A stretch of DNA of 6,531 nucleotides from Patescibacteria group bacterium (GCA_015491015.1 WFWQ01000059.1:1-6531); one strand, 5' to 3'; shown: positions 1-6,515, counted from the first letter of the stretch. The notes: generated from the sequence alone by a model not told the origin. Made by a program: numbers and translations.

Positions 1-1
1 A

Positions 2-133
2 GGAGCTAAGAGTGCAGAAGAAATTTCAACTTTGCTAAATCTTCCTATTAGCAAGGTTTTAGCTGAGCTAAATAACTTAGAGTTAGAAGGTAAAGTCATA
101 AATTTGGGAGCTCAAACTTATGCCAAAAGATAA
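2..133 (+). CDS. dprA: DprA C-terminal winged-helix fragment (5' end outside window)
   Basis: The open frame enters from the left edge and ends at TAA 131-133, giving the last 43 codons (begins GAKSAEEIS, ends GAQTYAKR). The pattern is a short helical winged-helix: an N-terminal helix, a recognition-like stretch LPISKVLAELNNLELEGKV, then a glycine-containing wing. This matches the C-terminal domain (DprA_WH) of the DNA processing protein DprA, where the usual wording is 'LxxLExxGxV'. DprA loads RecA onto incoming single-stranded DNA during natural transformation; the nucleotide-binding Rossmann part lies outside the window. The identification rests on this short tail plus the common bacterial gene order dprA-topA. 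topA starts inside it (14-base overlap), so the two are probably co-transcribed and translationally coupled. Any other winged-helix tail remains possible. Confidence 0.75.
   Translation, partial: GAKSAEEISTLLNLPISKVLAELNNLELEGKVINLGAQTYAKR
106..110 (+). promoter_or_regulatory. Ribosome binding site of topA
   Basis: GGGAG lies 9 bases before the ATG at 120 and inside the end of dprA. It supports this ATG as the topA start, as does the protein beginning a few residues before the Toprim strand LVIVESP. Confidence 0.6.
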
Positions 134-2168
134 AAAAAACAAAAATTTAGTCATCGTAGAAAGCCCAACTAAAGCTAAAACTATTGCTAAATTTTTGACT
201 AAAGATTTCAAGATAATTTCTTCTCAAGGACACCTTAGAGATCTTCCTGAAAAAAGCTTTGGATTAAAAATTAAAGGTGAAAACTTTATTCCCAAGTATG
301 TTATCCCCAAGAAATCTAAAAACACAGTTAAAAAAATAGTTAAAGAAGCTAAAGATGCTAAAGACATCATCTTAGCTACCGACGAAGATAGAGAAGGAGA
401 AGCTATAGCTTGGCACATTTTAGAGGTTTTAAAACAAAAGCTTAAAAAAGAACCAAATTACCAAAGGATTACTTTTCACGAAATTACCAAATCTGCAATT
501 TTAAAGGCTCTTCAAAATCCCAGAAAGATAAACCTTAACTTAGTTGAAGCTCAAAAAGTAAGAAGGTTTTTAGATCGAATTGTGGGCTATTTGCTTTCTC
601 CCTTTTTATGGAAAAAAGTTGCCAAGGGGCTATCAGCTGGAAGAGTACAATCTTCTGCTTTAAGGCTAATTGTAGAAAGAGAAAGAGAAATTCAAAATTT
701 CAAGAGCCAAGAATATTGGAAAGTAAAAGTTAAACTTTTAAATTCTAAAAAAGAAAGCTTTTTAGCAGAATTAGCTAAAATTAACTCCAAAAATCTTCCT
801 AAACCTGGATTGAGCAAAAAAGAAGCTGAAGAAATAAAAAAAGAACTTGAAAAAGTTAAGTTTAAAGTCTCAAAAGTAGAAATCAAAGAAGTCTTAAAAA
901 AACCTTTACCTCCTTTCACTACCAGCACCTTACAGCAAGAAGCTTTCAAAAAGTTAGGTTGGAAAGCAAGTTTTACCATGAAAATAGCTCAAGCTTTATA
1001 TGAAAAAGGCTTTATTACTTATCACCGAACTGACTCTTTAAACTTGTCTAACTTAGCTTTAGAAAAAGCTAAAGAGTTCATAATCCAAAACTTTGGCAAA
1101 GAGTACTACCCTCAAGGGCCTACAATTTACAAAGCCAAATCTAAGTTAGCTCAAGAAGCTCACGAAGCTATAAGGCCTACAGATCCTTTTAAGTTAGCTA
1201 AAGAACTGCCTTTAGACAAATTTGAAGCTAAGCTTTATGAGCTAATTTGGAAAAGGTTTATAGCTTCCCAAATGGCACCTTTGAGAATCTTAAAAGTTCA
1301 AGCTAAAATTTTAGCCCAAAATAAAAAAGAGTTCGGATTCCAAAGCCAAGGACAAAAGATAATCTTTGAAGGATTTAAAAAAGTTTGGGAAGTGAAATTA
1401 GAAGAAGCTGAAATTCCAGAGTTAAAAGAAAGTGAAAATCTTAGTTTAAAAGAAGTAATTTTATCTCAACACTTTACCAAACCTCCAGCCAGATATTCAG
1501 ATTCAACTTTAATTAAAACCTTAGAAGATTATGGCATTGGCAGACCTTCAACTTACGCTCCTACTATAAGCATTTTAGAAAAGAGAGGTTATATAGAAAG
1601 AACTCAAGATAAAAAGTTAAAACCTACAGAGTTAGGAATCTTAGTTAACAAAATCTTAACTCAAAACTTCCCTGAAATCTTTGATTACCAATTTACAGCT
1701 CAAATGGAAGATAAGTTAGATCTCATAGCTCAAGGAAAAGAAAATCCAAAAAAGGTTTTAGCTAACTTTTATTATCCTTTTAAAGAACTTTTAACTAAAA
1801 AGTATTCTCAAGTTAAAAAAGAAGGAATTTTAGAAGTTAAAGGAAAATGTCCTCAGTGTAAAGAAGGAGATCTTTTAGTAAGAATTAGCAAGTTTGGAAA
1901 GTTTTTAGCTTGCTCAAACTTTCCAAAGTGTAGGTACAAAAAAGATTTACATCAAGAAGTGCTCTGTCCTCAATGCAAAGAAGGAAATATTAAAAAAAGA
2001 TTAAGCAAAAAGAAGAAAGTTTTTTATTCTTGTTCCAATTATCCAAAATGCAAATTTGCTTCAGCTCAAAAACCTCTCCCTGCTACTTGCTTAAAATGCA
2101 AAGCAATAATGGTAGAAGGGAAATCTAAACCTATTTGTTTAAACTGCAAGCTTAAAAGTACCTCTTGA
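120..2168 (+). CDS. topA: DNA topoisomerase I (type IA, omega protein)
   Basis: Relaxes negatively supercoiled DNA by cutting one strand through a 5'-phosphotyrosine, passing the other strand and resealing. The protein is 682 aa, typical for bacterial TopA and shorter than the 865 aa of E. coli. The Toprim domain spans roughly residues 9-125: catalytic Glu14 in VIVESPTKAK and the acidic triad Asp88, Asp90, Glu92 in ATDEDREGEAIAWH. The LSAGRVQSSA motif is at 171-180. The active-site Tyr301 lies in FITYHRTDSLNLS, with His where many bacteria have Met (YMRTDS). The motif YGIGRPSTYAPT is at 471-482. The C-terminus carries three zinc-finger-like units: Cys577/580/598/604, Cys616/619/638/644 and a shorter Cys657/660/673/676. 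The start overlaps dprA and has a GGGAG site upstream. The 3' end overlaps the convergent 102-aa gene by 17 bases. All catalytic residues are present, so it should be active. Confidence 0.98.
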   Translation: MPKDKKNKNLVIVESPTKAKTIAKFLTKDFKIISSQGHLRDLPEKSFGLKIKGENFIPKYVIPKKSKNTVKKIVKEAKDAKDIILATDEDREGEAIAWHILEVLKQKLKKEPNYQRITFHEITKSAILKALQNPRKINLNLVEAQKVRRFLDRIVGYLLSPFLWKKVAKGLSAGRVQSSALRLIVEREREIQNFKSQEYWKVKVKLLNSKKESFLAELAKINSKNLPKPGLSKKEAEEIKKELEKVKFKVSKVEIKEVLKKPLPPFTTSTLQQEAFKKLGWKASFTMKIAQALYEKGFITYHRTDSLNLSNLALEKAKEFIIQNFGKEYYPQGPTIYKAKSKLAQEAHEAIRPTDPFKLAKELPLDKFEAKLYELIWKRFIASQMAPLRILKVQAKILAQNKKEFGFQSQGQKIIFEGFKKVWEVKLEEAEIPELKESENLSLKEVILSQHFTKPPARYSDSTLIKTLEDYGIGRPSTYAPTISILEKRGYIERTQDKKLKPTELGILVNKILTQNFPEIFDYQFTAQMEDKLDLIAQGKENPKKVLANFYYPFKELLTKKYSQVKKEGILEVKGKCPQCKEGDLLVRISKFGKFLACSNFPKCRYKKDLHQEVLCPQCKEGNIKKRLSKKKKVFYSCSNYPKCKFASAQKPLPATCLKCKAIMVEGKSKPICLNCKLKSTS

Positions 2169-2460
2169 TCCTTTCTACTTCTTCCTCTGAAATTAAATCT
2201 CTTTTATTTTTCTTCATCTCATCTAAAGCTTTTAAAAATTCTTCTTTGGTAATGTATCTGCTGGTAGGATGCTCAAACTTAGCTAAAACTGCTTTAATAT
2301 ATTCTTTCTCGTGAGAATAAAGAGGAAGCCTATCAATTCTATATTTTAGCTGATTCATAGTCATCTTGTTGCCATATCTTTTGAAGATTTTATCTATCCT
2401 TTGATCTTCTTTAGAAAGAGCCTTTTTATCTTTTTTCTTTTTATTTAAAAACCAAAACAT
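2152..2460 (-). CDS. Hypothetical basic 102-aa protein, last gene of the RNA-maintenance operon
   Basis: I do not recognise the family. The 102-aa product opens with a short hydrophobic MFWFLN and then a lysine cluster (residues 7-13). By hand count it holds 28 Lys/Arg against 17 Asp/Glu, a net charge near +11, and no cysteine. The rest looks mainly helical. The segment around YITKEEFLKALDEMKK resembles the entering helix of an EF-hand, but no calcium loop (DxDxDG) is present, so that is not claimed. There is no signal peptide or full membrane helix. It starts 4 bases after the tsaC stop with no convincing Shine-Dalgarno, which suggests coupling to tsaC translation. Its last codons overlap the end of topA on the opposite strand. 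Gene order and basic charge would fit an RNA- or ribosome-associated role, but that is only inference. A start at Met33 or Met35 is possible but would discard the lysine cluster. Confidence 0.75.
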   Translation of the reverse strand: MFWFLNKKKKDKKALSKEDQRIDKIFKRYGNKMTMNQLKYRIDRLPLYSHEKEYIKAVLAKFEHPTSRYITKEEFLKALDEMKKNKRDLISEEEVERIKRYF

Positions 2461-2464
2461 TTTT

Positions 2465-3046
2465 TTATCTTACTATTCTATAAGGGGAATAAGTTAAATC
2501 TAAAACTTTAGAAGGCTTGCCAGATAGAGAAACGTCTCTCTCTACCACTATCTTTAAGAGAGGATTGTCATCAAAATAATCTAAAACTTCTTTTGCAGAA
2601 AGAGCTGGAGGTTTTCCTGAAATATTTGCTGAAGTTTGAGCCAAAGGAAAACCAACCTTTGAAATTAGAGAAAGCAAAAAATCATCTTCAGGCATTCTTA
2701 AGCCAATCTTTCCATCCTTGACTATTAAAGGAAAATCAACTTTAGCTTTGAAAATAAAAGTAAAAGCTCCAGGCCAATGTTTTTTAATAAACTCTTCTTG
2801 TTCTTTATCTATAAAAGCTAAGTTTTTAGCCCTATCTAAACTTTCTACAAAAACCCCAATAGGTTTTTGAAAAGATCTCTTTTTTAAAACAAAGATCTTT
2901 CTTACAGCTTCTTCATCATCAGCTTTAGCAACTAACCCATAAACTGTATCTGTAGGCAAAGCTAAAACTTTCCCTTGATTTAAAGCTAAAGTTAGATTTT
3001 CTAAAATCTCTTTTTCATTTTCTTTTGAAAGTTTTAATACTTTCAT
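2465..3046 (-). CDS. tsaC: L-threonylcarbamoyladenylate synthase (TsaC/Sua5/YrdC family)
   Basis: Makes threonylcarbamoyl-AMP from threonine, bicarbonate and ATP, the first step of the N6-threonylcarbamoyladenosine (t6A37) modification of ANN-decoding tRNAs in the cytoplasm. The 193-aa protein is a single YrdC domain with no C-terminal Sua5 extension, so it is the short TsaC form. Signature elements are in order: ALPTDTVYGLVA (29-40), the basic patch KKRS (55-58) in KKRSFQKPIGVFV, WPGAFTFIF (91-99), GLRMPE with Arg117 and Pro119, and QTSANISGKPP with Ser139, Asn141 and Ser143. It starts one base after the rtcB stop, and its Shine-Dalgarno lies inside the end of rtcB. The 102-aa gene follows after 4 bases. 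The tsaB/D/E partners for transfer to tRNA are not in the window. Nothing is truncated or missing. Confidence 0.96.
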   Translation of the reverse strand: MKVLKLSKENEKEILENLTLALNQGKVLALPTDTVYGLVAKADDEEAVRKIFVLKKRSFQKPIGVFVESLDRAKNLAFIDKEQEEFIKKHWPGAFTFIFKAKVDFPLIVKDGKIGLRMPEDDFLLSLISKVGFPLAQTSANISGKPPALSAKEVLDYFDDNPLLKIVVERDVSLSGKPSKVLDLTYSPYRIVR

Positions 3047-3047
3047 C

Positions 3048-6020
3048 TTAATTTCCTTTTATCACCGCAATAGGTTTTAATCTTGCTACCTTTCTTGCAA
3101 TTCCCACATTGTGCACCACTTCAACTACCATATCTACATTTTTGTAAGCTCGAGGCGCTTCTTCAGCTAAGCCAACTAAAGAAAAGGTCTCCACCACAAT
3201 TCCTTTAGCTTCTAATTCTCTCTTCAAATTTGCGCCAAAAACTTCTCTTTTAGCTTGAGCTCTGCTCATTACTCTTCCTGCTCCATGGCAAGAACTACCA
3301 AAAGACTTTTCTTCAGATCTTTTATCTCCCACCAAAATCCAAGAGGCGGTTCCCATTGATCCTGGAATTAATACCGGTTGCCCAACTTCTCTGTATTTAC
3401 CAATTAACTCTGGGTGCCCTGCCCAAAAAGCTCTGGTAGCTCCTTTTCTGTGAATTAAAAGCTTCTTGCCTTCGTGCTCTTCAATCTTACCAATATTGTG
3501 AGCTACATCATATAAAGTTTGAAGCTCAAAGTTTCCTTTGCCAAAGATATTTTCAAAAGACTTTCTAACATAATGGCCAATAGTGTGTCTATTAGCCCAA
3601 GCAAAGTTAGCAGCTGAAGCCATTGCCCTCCAATACCTTTGTCCAATAGAACTTTGGAAGGGAACATAAGCTAACTCTCTATCCACTAAAGAAATTCTAT
3701 TTTTGTCAATCCAACTTAAAGCTTCTTTAATATAATCTGAAGCTACTTGATGCCCTAAACCCCTGGATCCACAGTGAATCATTACCACCAATTGTCCTTT
3801 TCTTAAACCAAAAGCTTCAGCTGTATCTTTTTCAAAAATTTCATCTACCACCTGAAGCTCTAAAAAGTGATTACCAGATCCTAAAGTTCCAGCTTGATCT
3901 GCCCCTCTTTCTTTAGCTCTATTGGAAACGCAAGAGGGATCTGCAAACTCTATTCTTCCTTCAGATTCGCAAGCTAAAAGATCTTCTTTAGTTCCTATTC
4001 CGTGTTCTACTAAAAATCTTGGACCTAAAGATAAAACTTTATCTAAAGCTTCTTTAGAAAGCCTTTCTTTTCTCCCTTTTCCTAATCCCGAAGGAACATT
4101 TTTGTAAATCTCTTTAGCTAATCTGGGAATAAACTGCTTAACTTCCTCAACTTGAAAATTGCTCACTAAAACTCTTACTCCGCAGTTAGAAACTAATATT
4201 CCTTCCGCAATAAAATTATGGTTGGAATCTTTAGTAGTAAGATCGTAAACTTTACCTTTAAAGGGTATCTCTTTAATCTTTTCAACCTCATCAAAAACCA
4301 ACTCCCCTTCTCTCGAATCTAAAGAGCTTAAAAATTCCCCAAAGGAAGGGAAATTATAAGCCACTCTTGGCAAAGCTTCACCTCTTCCCCAAGCAGAATG
4401 CTCTATAAAGTTAGAACTTACATATTGGGAAGCTAAAACAGGAACCAGATCTTTTACCTTCACAGAGCTTAAAGCAGTAACATTAGAGACAACTTCTCTC
4501 ACCTTCTTTCTCTCTTCAATTACTTTAAGTTTAAGTTTTAAGTAATAGCAAGCTAAGTTAGCTAACTTTCTTTTTCTAAAGTTATACTCATAATTTACTT
4601 TAGAAAAGAACTTCACTAAGTTAGAATCTTTGCCTAAAATGGTAAATCTGAAACAAAAGGTTGTGCCTTCTTTACCATGATAGGTATTACCAGGAACTTT
4701 AACTACTTTAGAGCTCTCAACTCCAAAAGAAGATAGCATCTTTCTAATTTGATTAAGGAAAAAGATACCTGAAGTTTCAAACTCTTTAGCTTTAGAGAGA
4801 TTAAACTGCAAAGAATAAAAGTTATACTTTTTTCCTGAAATCACCTTAGGAGCTTGCAATTCAGCTCCAAACAAAGAAGCTAAAAATAGCCTTTGATACC
4901 AAAGAGGAGACTCTATTATCCACTTTGGGACTTGATAATCTTGATGAGTTTTCTTTCCTAAAGGAACACCTAAAGCTAAAAGTAAAATAGCTAAACTTGT
5001 GGAAGAAACCTGTAAAGAGTGCTCTGTAGTTTCAAAAGAAACCTTTTTATGGTAAGAGTTATAAAATTGATGCTTTCTTTTTCTTTGATAGAGCTGAGCT
5101 TTGAAACCTAAAACTTCCTCTATATCCTTTTTAATCTCTTTTAAATCTTCTTTTTCTCCATAGAAAGAGATTTGAGCTGTTTTATATTTCTTTGAAAAAG
5201 TTAAGCTCCCATCTCCAAACAAAAACCCTATTATCTTCAAAAGATAAGGAACTTTGGGAGAATCAAGATAAAGAGGTAAAAGTTTCCTTTTAGAAAGATG
5301 ATTTAAGATCTGAGCTAAAGAATTCCCTTTGTTTTCTTTTCCTAAATTGAAAAAAATCTCTTTAATCTTATCTTTATCTACTAACAGTTTTCTTTCAGGC
5401 TTCTGGTAGGGAACACCCTCAAAAGGATTGACCAAAACTCTATCTCCAACTTTAAGCTTAAAAGCTAATTTTTTACCCTCTAAAGTAAAGACCGGGTGGT
5501 CTTTAGTAAGCTTAATCTTTTTGCCTGATTTGGTGGTAATTTCCAATATTTTTCCTTTTTCTTTGCGCCAGAAGCTAAAAACTACCTTAGAAGCTTTTGA
5601 TTTAAGCTTCTTTTTATCTACAACTTTAACCTTAAAATCTTTAAAGTTTTTAACTAACTCTTTAATTGGAAGATAACATCCTTCAGCTAAAAGCACTTTA
5701 CTTTCACCTGAAAGGCAGTTTATATCAAAACCTATCGAGCCAGGGGAGATAATTCCTCCTTTTTCTAAATCTGAAGCTAAAACCGCACCAATTGGAACTC
5801 CATAACCCTGGTGGACATCTGGCATTACCAAAACATATTTGTAAAGATCTGGCAAAGTGGCAGCATTAGCAGCTTGCTCTAAACTCTTGTCTCTGGTGAC
5901 AATATCTAACATTTGCTCGGAAGCATAAATTCGAGCAGGGATTCTCATCTTTGGATTGTAGGAGGTGGGAATTTCCCAAGTGTAATCATCAATTTTGATT
6001 AGCTTTCTTTTGTCAAACAT
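3048..6020 (-). CDS. rtcB: RtcB 3'-phosphate tRNA/RNA ligase, intein-containing precursor
   Basis: The 990-aa precursor contains a 511-aa intein (residues 102-612). Removing it leaves 479 aa, close to the archaeal RtcB of Pyrococcus horikoshii (481 aa) and longer than E. coli RtcB (408 aa). RtcB joins RNA 2',3'-cyclic phosphate or 3'-phosphate ends to 5'-OH ends using GTP and Mn2+, in tRNA splicing and RNA repair. Visible active-site elements are: MPDVHQGYG (66-74), Asp99 in GFDIN, Cys613 (Cys102 after splicing) in CGVRV, Asn717/His718 in GTLGSGNHF, His749 in IHCGSRG, His841 in YDVAHN, His912 in SSCHGAGR, and Lys988 near the end. By alignment from memory these match P. horikoshii Asp95, Cys98, Asn202/His203, His234, His329, the guanylylated His404 and Lys480. 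All are present. Archease lies 17 bases upstream and tsaC one base downstream. The ribosome binding site is weak (AGAAA), so coupling to archease is likely. Confidence 0.97.
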   Translation of the reverse strand: MFDKRKLIKIDDYTWEIPTSYNPKMRIPARIYASEQMLDIVTRDKSLEQAANAATLPDLYKYVLVMPDVHQGYGVPIGAVLASDLEKGGIISPGSIGFDINCLSGESKVLLAEGCYLPIKELVKNFKDFKVKVVDKKKLKSKASKVVFSFWRKEKGKILEITTKSGKKIKLTKDHPVFTLEGKKLAFKLKVGDRVLVNPFEGVPYQKPERKLLVDKDKIKEIFFNLGKENKGNSLAQILNHLSKRKLLPLYLDSPKVPYLLKIIGFLFGDGSLTFSKKYKTAQISFYGEKEDLKEIKKDIEEVLGFKAQLYQRKRKHQFYNSYHKKVSFETTEHSLQVSSTSLAILLLALGVPLGKKTHQDYQVPKWIIESPLWYQRLFLASLFGAELQAPKVISGKKYNFYSLQFNLSKAKEFETSGIFFLNQIRKMLSSFGVESSKVVKVPGNTYHGKEGTTFCFRFTILGKDSNLVKFFSKVNYEYNFRKRKLANLACYYLKLKLKVIEERKKVREVVSNVTALSSVKVKDLVPVLASQYVSSNFIEHSAWGRGEALPRVAYNFPSFGEFLSSLDSREGELVFDEVEKIKEIPFKGKVYDLTTKDSNHNFIAEGILVSNCGVRVLVSNFQVEEVKQFIPRLAKEIYKNVPSGLGKGRKERLSKEALDKVLSLGPRFLVEHGIGTKEDLLACESEGRIEFADPSCVSNRAKERGADQAGTLGSGNHFLELQVVDEIFEKDTAEAFGLRKGQLVVMIHCGSRGLGHQVASDYIKEALSWIDKNRISLVDRELAYVPFQSSIGQRYWRAMASAANFAWANRHTIGHYVRKSFENIFGKGNFELQTLYDVAHNIGKIEEHEGKKLLIHRKGATRAFWAGHPELIGKYREVGQPVLIPGSMGTASWILVGDKRSEEKSFGSSCHGAGRVMSRAQAKREVFGANLKRELEAKGIVVETFSLVGLAEEAPRAYKNVDMVVEVVHNVGIARKVARLKPIAVIKGN
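3054..3058 (-). promoter_or_regulatory. Ribosome binding site of tsaC
   Basis: On the minus strand AAGGA sits 7 bases before the tsaC ATG and inside the last codons of rtcB. It fixes the tsaC start and implies coupled translation of the two genes. Confidence 0.65.
4185..5717 (-). mobile_element. Intein with LAGLIDADG homing endonuclease, inserted in rtcB
   Basis: This is an in-frame protein-splicing element of 511 residues (precursor 102-612). It begins with Cys102 (CLSGESKVLL, block A) and ends with Asn612 before Cys613 (block G, ILVSN/C). Block B is TKDHPVF with Thr172 and His175. Block F runs from VYDLTT (591-596) through HNFIAEGI (601-608). This is a class 1 layout: N-S acyl shift at Cys102, transesterification to Cys613, then Asn612 cyclisation. 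The flanking host sequence, joined as GFDIN-CGVRV, recreates the uninterrupted RtcB motif, which confirms both boundaries. The penultimate residue is Ser611, not the usual His. Base composition looks like the surrounding genes, suggesting long residence or a donor of similar composition. No stop or frameshift interrupts it, so both splicing and homing could be functional. Confidence 0.96.
4581..5249 (-). other. LAGLIDADG (DOD) homing endonuclease domain within the intein
   Basis: Approximate extent, precursor residues 258-480. Two dodecapeptide motifs are seen: IIGFLFGDGSL (263-273, acidic Asp270) and RLFLASLFGAEL (377-388, acidic Glu387). They are separated by about 115 residues, as expected for a single-chain, two-motif enzyme. 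These acidic residues bind the metals that cut DNA at the empty rtcB allele. Both are retained, so the domain is not visibly decayed. Motif 2 ends GAEL rather than the textbook DADG, a variation I associate with archaeal inteins. The domain ends are estimates; after 480 comes a linker and an HTH-like segment before the C-terminal splicing blocks. Confidence 0.88.
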
Positions 6021-6037
6021 AAAATTTCTTTTAAGTT

Positions 6038-6445
6038 TTAAACATCAAAGACCACAAAAGCTAAGTATAAATTTCCTTCTTTTTTAATTTTCAAATCTGA
6101 GAAAGTGACAGCTTTAATTTCTTTATCAAAGTGGGAAACTTTAGCACCTTTAACCTTTCCTTTAAGGTAAGTATCTTTGAACTCTTTAAATTCTAAATCT
6201 AAATATACTTCATTGTAAATGTCTGTCAAAGTTACAACTTCTTGCAAAAAGAAAGCTAACAAAAGCTCTAAGTTTGAAGCTGAAACTTCAACTTCCCTTT
6301 CTGTTTCAGTTTTTTGAGGCAAATCTCTTTTGATATAACTCGCTAAAGCTAAAAGGCTTTGGCGAAAAAGCTCTTCTTTTGTTTCTCCCCAAACTTTTAT
6401 TTCAATATCTGCGGTATGATCTAAAAACTCAAACCCCTTCTCCAT
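6038..6445 (-). CDS. Archease, RtcB activation partner
   Basis: Archease speeds RtcB guanylylation and allows multiple turnover of the ligase. The protein is 135 aa from this start, typical of the family. The N-terminal signature FEFLDHTADIEIKVWG includes the conserved DHTAD (residues 9-13), and the acidic penultimate residue Asp134 in FVVFDV fits the second conserved metal-binding Asp at the C-terminus. The central block KEELFRQSLLALASYI matches the family's 'LFxxAxxAL' helix. An earlier in-frame ATG at 6463 would add six residues (MVKGRK). I prefer 6445 because AAGGAAG lies just before it with ideal spacing, because homologues usually begin a few residues before the FLDHTAD motif, and because the 6463 ATG has only a poorly spaced AGG. 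It is the first gene of the minus-strand operon, and rtcB follows after 17 bases, matching their functional partnership. Confidence 0.95.
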   Translation of the reverse strand: MEKGFEFLDHTADIEIKVWGETKEELFRQSLLALASYIKRDLPQKTETEREVEVSASNLELLLAFFLQEVVTLTDIYNEVYLDLEFKEFKDTYLKGKVKGAKVSHFDKEIKAVTFSDLKIKKEGNLYLAFVVFDV

Positions 6446-6451
6446 TTTTCT

Positions 6452-6456
6452 TCCTT
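6452..6456 (-). promoter_or_regulatory. Ribosome binding site of archease, decides the start
   Basis: On the minus strand AAGGA (within AAAAGGAAG) precedes the ATG at 6445. The AGGA core leaves 6 bases to that ATG. The site falls between the two candidate ATGs, so it can only serve the downstream one. Confidence 0.7.
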
Positions 6457-6480
6457 TTACCATAACCTAAAAAACAAAGC

Positions 6481-6515
6481 AAAAAACTCCTCAAGCCTGA
6501 AGAGCTTGAGAGGTT
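6481..6515 (-). terminator. Rho-independent terminator-like hairpin upstream of archease
   Basis: Read on the minus strand, CTCAAGC and GCTTGAG pair perfectly (7 bp, arms 6490-6496 and 6504-6510) around a 7-base loop. One G-U pair, one mismatch and three more pairs extend the stem. The 3' arm runs directly into six Ts (A-tract 6481-6486). There is no T-tract in the plus direction. It could end a minus-strand gene whose stop may be the TAA at 6526-6528, or act as a leader attenuator for the archease-rtcB operon. Confidence 0.72.

Noticed and set aside
224..979. Two minus-strand open frames within topA (224-418 and 692-979)
   Set aside because: Both are antisense to clearly coding, conserved topoisomerase sequence and have no family features.
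2190..2245. EF-hand calcium-binding motif in the 102-aa protein
   Set aside because: The helix resembles one, but there is no DxDxDG loop.
3922..4107. Plus-strand open frame of 61 codons inside rtcB
   Set aside because: It lies antisense to conserved RtcB sequence, has no ribosome binding site that I can see and no recognisable protein pattern, so it is a shadow.
5428..5676. Plus-strand open frame of 82 codons opposite the N-terminal intein domain
   Set aside because: It is antisense to intein blocks A and B, and its composition is explained by complement of lysine-rich codons.
6446..6463. Archease starting at the upstream ATG (6463), giving 141 aa
   Set aside because: The best Shine-Dalgarno lies downstream of that ATG and serves the one at 6445. 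The extra MVKGRK looks like translated ribosome-binding sequence.
6464..6510. Sigma-70 promoter using TTGAGG in the hairpin as -35
   Set aside because: At a 17-base spacing the -10 would be TTTAGG, a poor match, and the T-rich tract makes chance matches likely.
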